Source of the DNA: Nitrospira sp.
Lineage (GTDB): Bacteria > Nitrospirota > Nitrospiria > SBBL01 > JAADHI01
Direction of reading: 5' to 3'
Assembly (NCBI GenBank): GCA_027020665.1
Contig: JALUVJ010000108.1
Location: 1-39,672 of the forward strand
Length of the DNA: 39,672 nucleotides
The position numbers were made by a program, and so were the translations under genes. Under the pieces are notes generated by a model, which was not told the DNA's origin, searched no databases, and worked only from the letters and a program-made list of their open reading frames with translations. This document shows positions 37,258 to 39,672 of this stretch, one piece after another (position 1 is the first letter of the stretch; each line of letters opens with the position of its first letter).

Positions 37258-37434
37258 TTAATCATGCTCCGGTTCGGCCGAGCCGTGGCGATGTACAACC
37301 TTATCTTCGTCAAAAATTTCCTGCATTTCTTCGGCAAGGCTTTCTGCTTCGTTTGGAATGCGGCGAAGTGGAATCTTAAATACGCTCTTTTCTTTCTCTT
37401 TTTTCTCTTCGCTTGGTTTTTTATCCTCTGACAT
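37258..37434 (-). CDS. 58-aa hypothetical small acidic/charged protein
   Basis: Read manually: MSEDKKPSEEKKEKEKSVFKIPLRRIPNEAESLAEEMQEIFDEDKVVHRHGSAEPEHD*; SD GGAGGG at 37447-37442, 7 nt before ATG; below the ORF-track length cutoff. Confidence 0.7.
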   Translation of the reverse strand: MSEDKKPSEEKKEKEKSVFKIPLRRIPNEAESLAEEMQEIFDEDKVVHRHGSAEPEHD

Positions 37435-37530
37435 TTATTTTCCCTCCGGAGATTAATTTGTTTGCAATATAGCACACCTTGTGTTTAAATGTTCAGACTA
37501 CTATGATCCTGGAGTTTTTCTTGAGTTGCC

Positions 37531-37559
37531 TTGACAGATGCTTACTGATTTTATAAAAT
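37531..37559 (+). promoter_or_regulatory. moaA promoter
   Basis: TTGACA (37531-37536) - 17 nt - TAAAAT (37554-37559). Confidence 0.7.
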
Positions 37560-37607
37560 TACATATATTTTTCAATAAAACGCCACCTTTTGATTGAAGG
37601 AGGAAAC

Positions 37608-38603
37608 ATGGGCGCACTGGTTGATCCATATCAAAGATCCATTACATATATGAGAGTTTCTGTCACAGATCGTTGTAATTTAAGGTGTGTTTATTGTATG
37701 CCGGAAGAGGGCTTGAACTGGACGCCTACGGATGAAATTCTTTCTTACGATGAACTACTTCGCATTATTCGTGTTGCTGCAAAAAGAGGTCTTCAAAAAG
37801 TTCGGATTACAGGGGGTGAGCCTCTTGTGAGAAAAGGTGTCATTGGTTTTATTGATCAAATGAATCAGATCCCGGGTATTGAGGAATTGGCGCTCACGAC
37901 AAATGCCGTTTTTTTAAAGCAAATGGCGGGAGATCTTTACAAGGCGGGTTTAAGACGGATCAATATCAGTCTGGATTCGCTCAATCCGAAAACCTTTGCA
38001 GAAGTGGTCCGGCGCGATATTTTTGATATGGTTTGGGAAGGGATTGAAGAAGCCGAGCGTGTGGGCTTTAAACCTTTGAAGATCAATGTGGTGCTTCAAC
38101 AAGGTGTAAATGATCATGAAGTGGCCGATTTTGTCAATTTGACGCGGCGCAAGCCCTACCACGTGCGTTTCATTGAGTACATGCCTTGCGCCAACTGGGA
38201 CACCTGGGTCAAAACCTATAAACCTTTCCAGGCCGTTGTGGATGAAGTCGAAGATAAGTTCGGCGAGTTGATTCCGCTTAATGGTGCGAATGAAGGAAAC
38301 TCCGGTCCTGCGGAAAACTTCAGGTTGCCGGGTGCGCCGGGCGTGGTGGGTTTTATTCATGCCGTAAGCCATGATTTCTGTGATACGTGTAATCGTGTTC
38401 GTCTTACAGCCGACGGTCAGATTCGCCCCTGTCTTTTCTCGGAAATTGCGGTTGATTTCCGTGATGCGCTGCGTAATGACTGTAGTGACGAAGAAATTGC
38501 AGGCTTGCTGGATCAGGTCTTGTTTGTCAAACCGGAATATCATGAGTTGGATATGATTGCGGAGCAGAAAAAATTGACGAACATGGTGAGTATCGGTGGT
38601 TGA
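37608..38603 (+). CDS. moaA: GTP 3',8-cyclase MoaA
   Basis: SVTDRCNLRCVYCMP radical SAM motif, ITGGEPLVRKG, CDTCNRVRLTADGQIRPCLF second cluster, C-terminal SIGG; SD AAGGAGG; ORF extends to 37590. Confidence 0.97.
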   Translation: MGALVDPYQRSITYMRVSVTDRCNLRCVYCMPEEGLNWTPTDEILSYDELLRIIRVAAKRGLQKVRITGGEPLVRKGVIGFIDQMNQIPGIEELALTTNAVFLKQMAGDLYKAGLRRINISLDSLNPKTFAEVVRRDIFDMVWEGIEEAERVGFKPLKINVVLQQGVNDHEVADFVNLTRRKPYHVRFIEYMPCANWDTWVKTYKPFQAVVDEVEDKFGELIPLNGANEGNSGPAENFRLPGAPGVVGFIHAVSHDFCDTCNRVRLTADGQIRPCLFSEIAVDFRDALRNDCSDEEIAGLLDQVLFVKPEYHELDMIAEQKKLTNMVSIGG

Positions 38604-38632
38604 TATTTAACAAGCAGATTAAGCCTGGATTT

Positions 38633-38667
38633 AAAATAGGGGGAAACCTGGGTTTCCCCCTATTTTT
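38633..38667 (+). terminator. Intrinsic terminator after moaA
   Basis: AAAATAGGGGGAAACC-TG-GGTTTCCCCCTATTTT perfect 16-bp inverted repeat with T-run. Confidence 0.88.
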
Positions 38668-38760
38668 TTGCAAAAATCCTCAGAATTTATGTGCTTTGTG
38701 CAAAAAGGGAAATACTGTGCCCAAATTCCTCAATCGCGGAATTCGGGCTGCGCTCCGGCC

Positions 38761-38789
38761 TTGCAAAGCCGTAACGAATTAGCTATATT
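38761..38789 (+). promoter_or_regulatory. Putative promoter of the SUMF1-family gene
   Basis: TTGCAA (38761-38766) - 17 nt - TATATT (38784-38789). Confidence 0.5.
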
Positions 38790-38850
38790 GAAAAATCTTT
38801 TCCTTAAGTAAAGGCATATTTTCCTTATCTTCAACTAGAGGCTTGTATAG

Positions 38851-39672
38851 ATGATGAACCGAAAAGTGATTCTGGTTTTTTCCGGTGTCATGGTTTTTTG
38901 CACGGCACTGATTGGTATCGCTTTGGTTGTCGAATCCGTTAAATCTAAAAGAATTCAAGCCTCGACCAAAGGGCTTGAAATGCGTGAGCGGGACGTGGCT
39001 GTTGTCAAAAAAGTGGATTACAGCCAGTTTGAAACCATTAAGGGGGGAGATGGGCGTGAGATGGTGCTTATTCCCGCAGGTTCGTTCACGATGGGGGGAG
39101 GAGCGGACGGGGATCTAGATGAGCAGCCGCAGCGGGTGATTTACCTGGATGCTTTTTACATGGACAAATATGAAGTCACGAATGCTGATTACGCCCGTTT
39201 TACAAATATGCTGAAACGTCCTGGACCGATGATTCCTGTATTTGAGGACGATGAAAATTTACTCAAAGGGGACGATCAGCCCGTAGTCGGAGTGGCTTGG
39301 GTTGATGCGGTGGCCTATTGCCGTTGGGCCGGTAATCGTCTGCCGACCGAAGCGGAATGGGAAAAAGCAGCGCGAGGTGAAGACGCGGTGAAATGGCCTT
39401 GGGGTGATAGCTTTCACGCATCACATGTCAATGGGCACGGTTCTCAGGACGGGTATAAATATTCCGCCCCCGTGGGTAGTTTTGAATCAGGCCGGAGTCC
39501 TTACGGTCTTTATGACATGGCGGGCAATGTTTCAGAGTGGGTTGCGGATTGGTACGACCAATTTTATTATAAGGATGCGCCCTTTAAAAACCCGACCGGA
39601 CCGGAAGATCCCGGTATTATAAAAGTGCTTTCTTATCGCGGCGGTTCTTACAACAGCACGGCACATGATTTA
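38851..39672 (+). CDS. Membrane-anchored formylglycine-generating enzyme (SUMF1/FGE-sulfatase) family protein, 3' truncated by window
   Basis: MMNRKVILVFSGVMVFCTALIGIALVV TM anchor; MVLIPAGSFTMGGGADGDLDEQPQRVIYLDAFYMDKYEVTNADYARF; RLPTEAEWEKAARG; GLYDMAGNVSEWVADWY; absent from ORF track because no stop occurs before the edge. Confidence 0.92.
   Translation, partial: MMNRKVILVFSGVMVFCTALIGIALVVESVKSKRIQASTKGLEMRERDVAVVKKVDYSQFETIKGGDGREMVLIPAGSFTMGGGADGDLDEQPQRVIYLDAFYMDKYEVTNADYARFTNMLKRPGPMIPVFEDDENLLKGDDQPVVGVAWVDAVAYCRWAGNRLPTEAEWEKAARGEDAVKWPWGDSFHASHVNGHGSQDGYKYSAPVGSFESGRSPYGLYDMAGNVSEWVADWYDQFYYKDAPFKNPTGPEDPGIIKVLSYRGGSYNSTAHDL

Noticed and set aside
38600-38782. 60-aa + strand ORF after moaA
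   Set aside because: It reads straight through the strong moaA terminator and has no SD or recognisable content.
1-39672. CRISPR arrays, transposons, tRNA/rRNA genes
   Set aside because: Looked for regular direct repeats, transposase motifs and cloverleaf or rRNA sequence by eye; none recognised. A tRNAscan-SE/Infernal run would be decisive.

Overview
The window is mostly a leftward (- strand) division and cell wall (dcw) supercluster of about 22 genes. It runs from a recognisable MraZ-box promoter near 24.7 kb down to about 2.25 kb: mraZ-rsmH-ftsL-ftsI-murE-murF-mraY-murD-ftsW-murG-murC-murB-ddl-ftsQ-ftsA-ftsZ-pgeF-yggS-proC-yggT-divIVA-PBP. To its left is a + strand tandem array of at least three secreted cupredoxin/carboxypeptidase-regulatory-like paralogs; the first is cut by the window edge. 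Upstream of mraZ, also on -, are serB, a membrane Ser/Thr kinase with an NTF2-like tail, a secreted single-TM protein, and a lipoprotein ending in eight ~53-aa repeats. Rightward (+) are a TPR + periplasmic-binding (LpoA-like) protein, a two-subunit pyruvate carboxylase, an M50 protease, moaA and a truncated FGE/SUMF1 protein. Two items absent from the supplied ORF track can be read directly: a 58-aa - strand ORF with a strong SD (37258-37434), and the SUMF1 gene open at the right edge (38851-end). I see no CRISPR, transposon, tRNA or rRNA. Most of the window is conserved housekeeping sequence. The least explained parts are the kinase/repeat-lipoprotein block, the cupredoxin array, the 58-aa ORF and a hairpin between ftsA and ftsZ. 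MurE carries DNPR, which suggests meso-DAP peptidoglycan. The overall content suggests a Gram-negative-type bacterium, but I cannot assign a taxon from the sequence alone.
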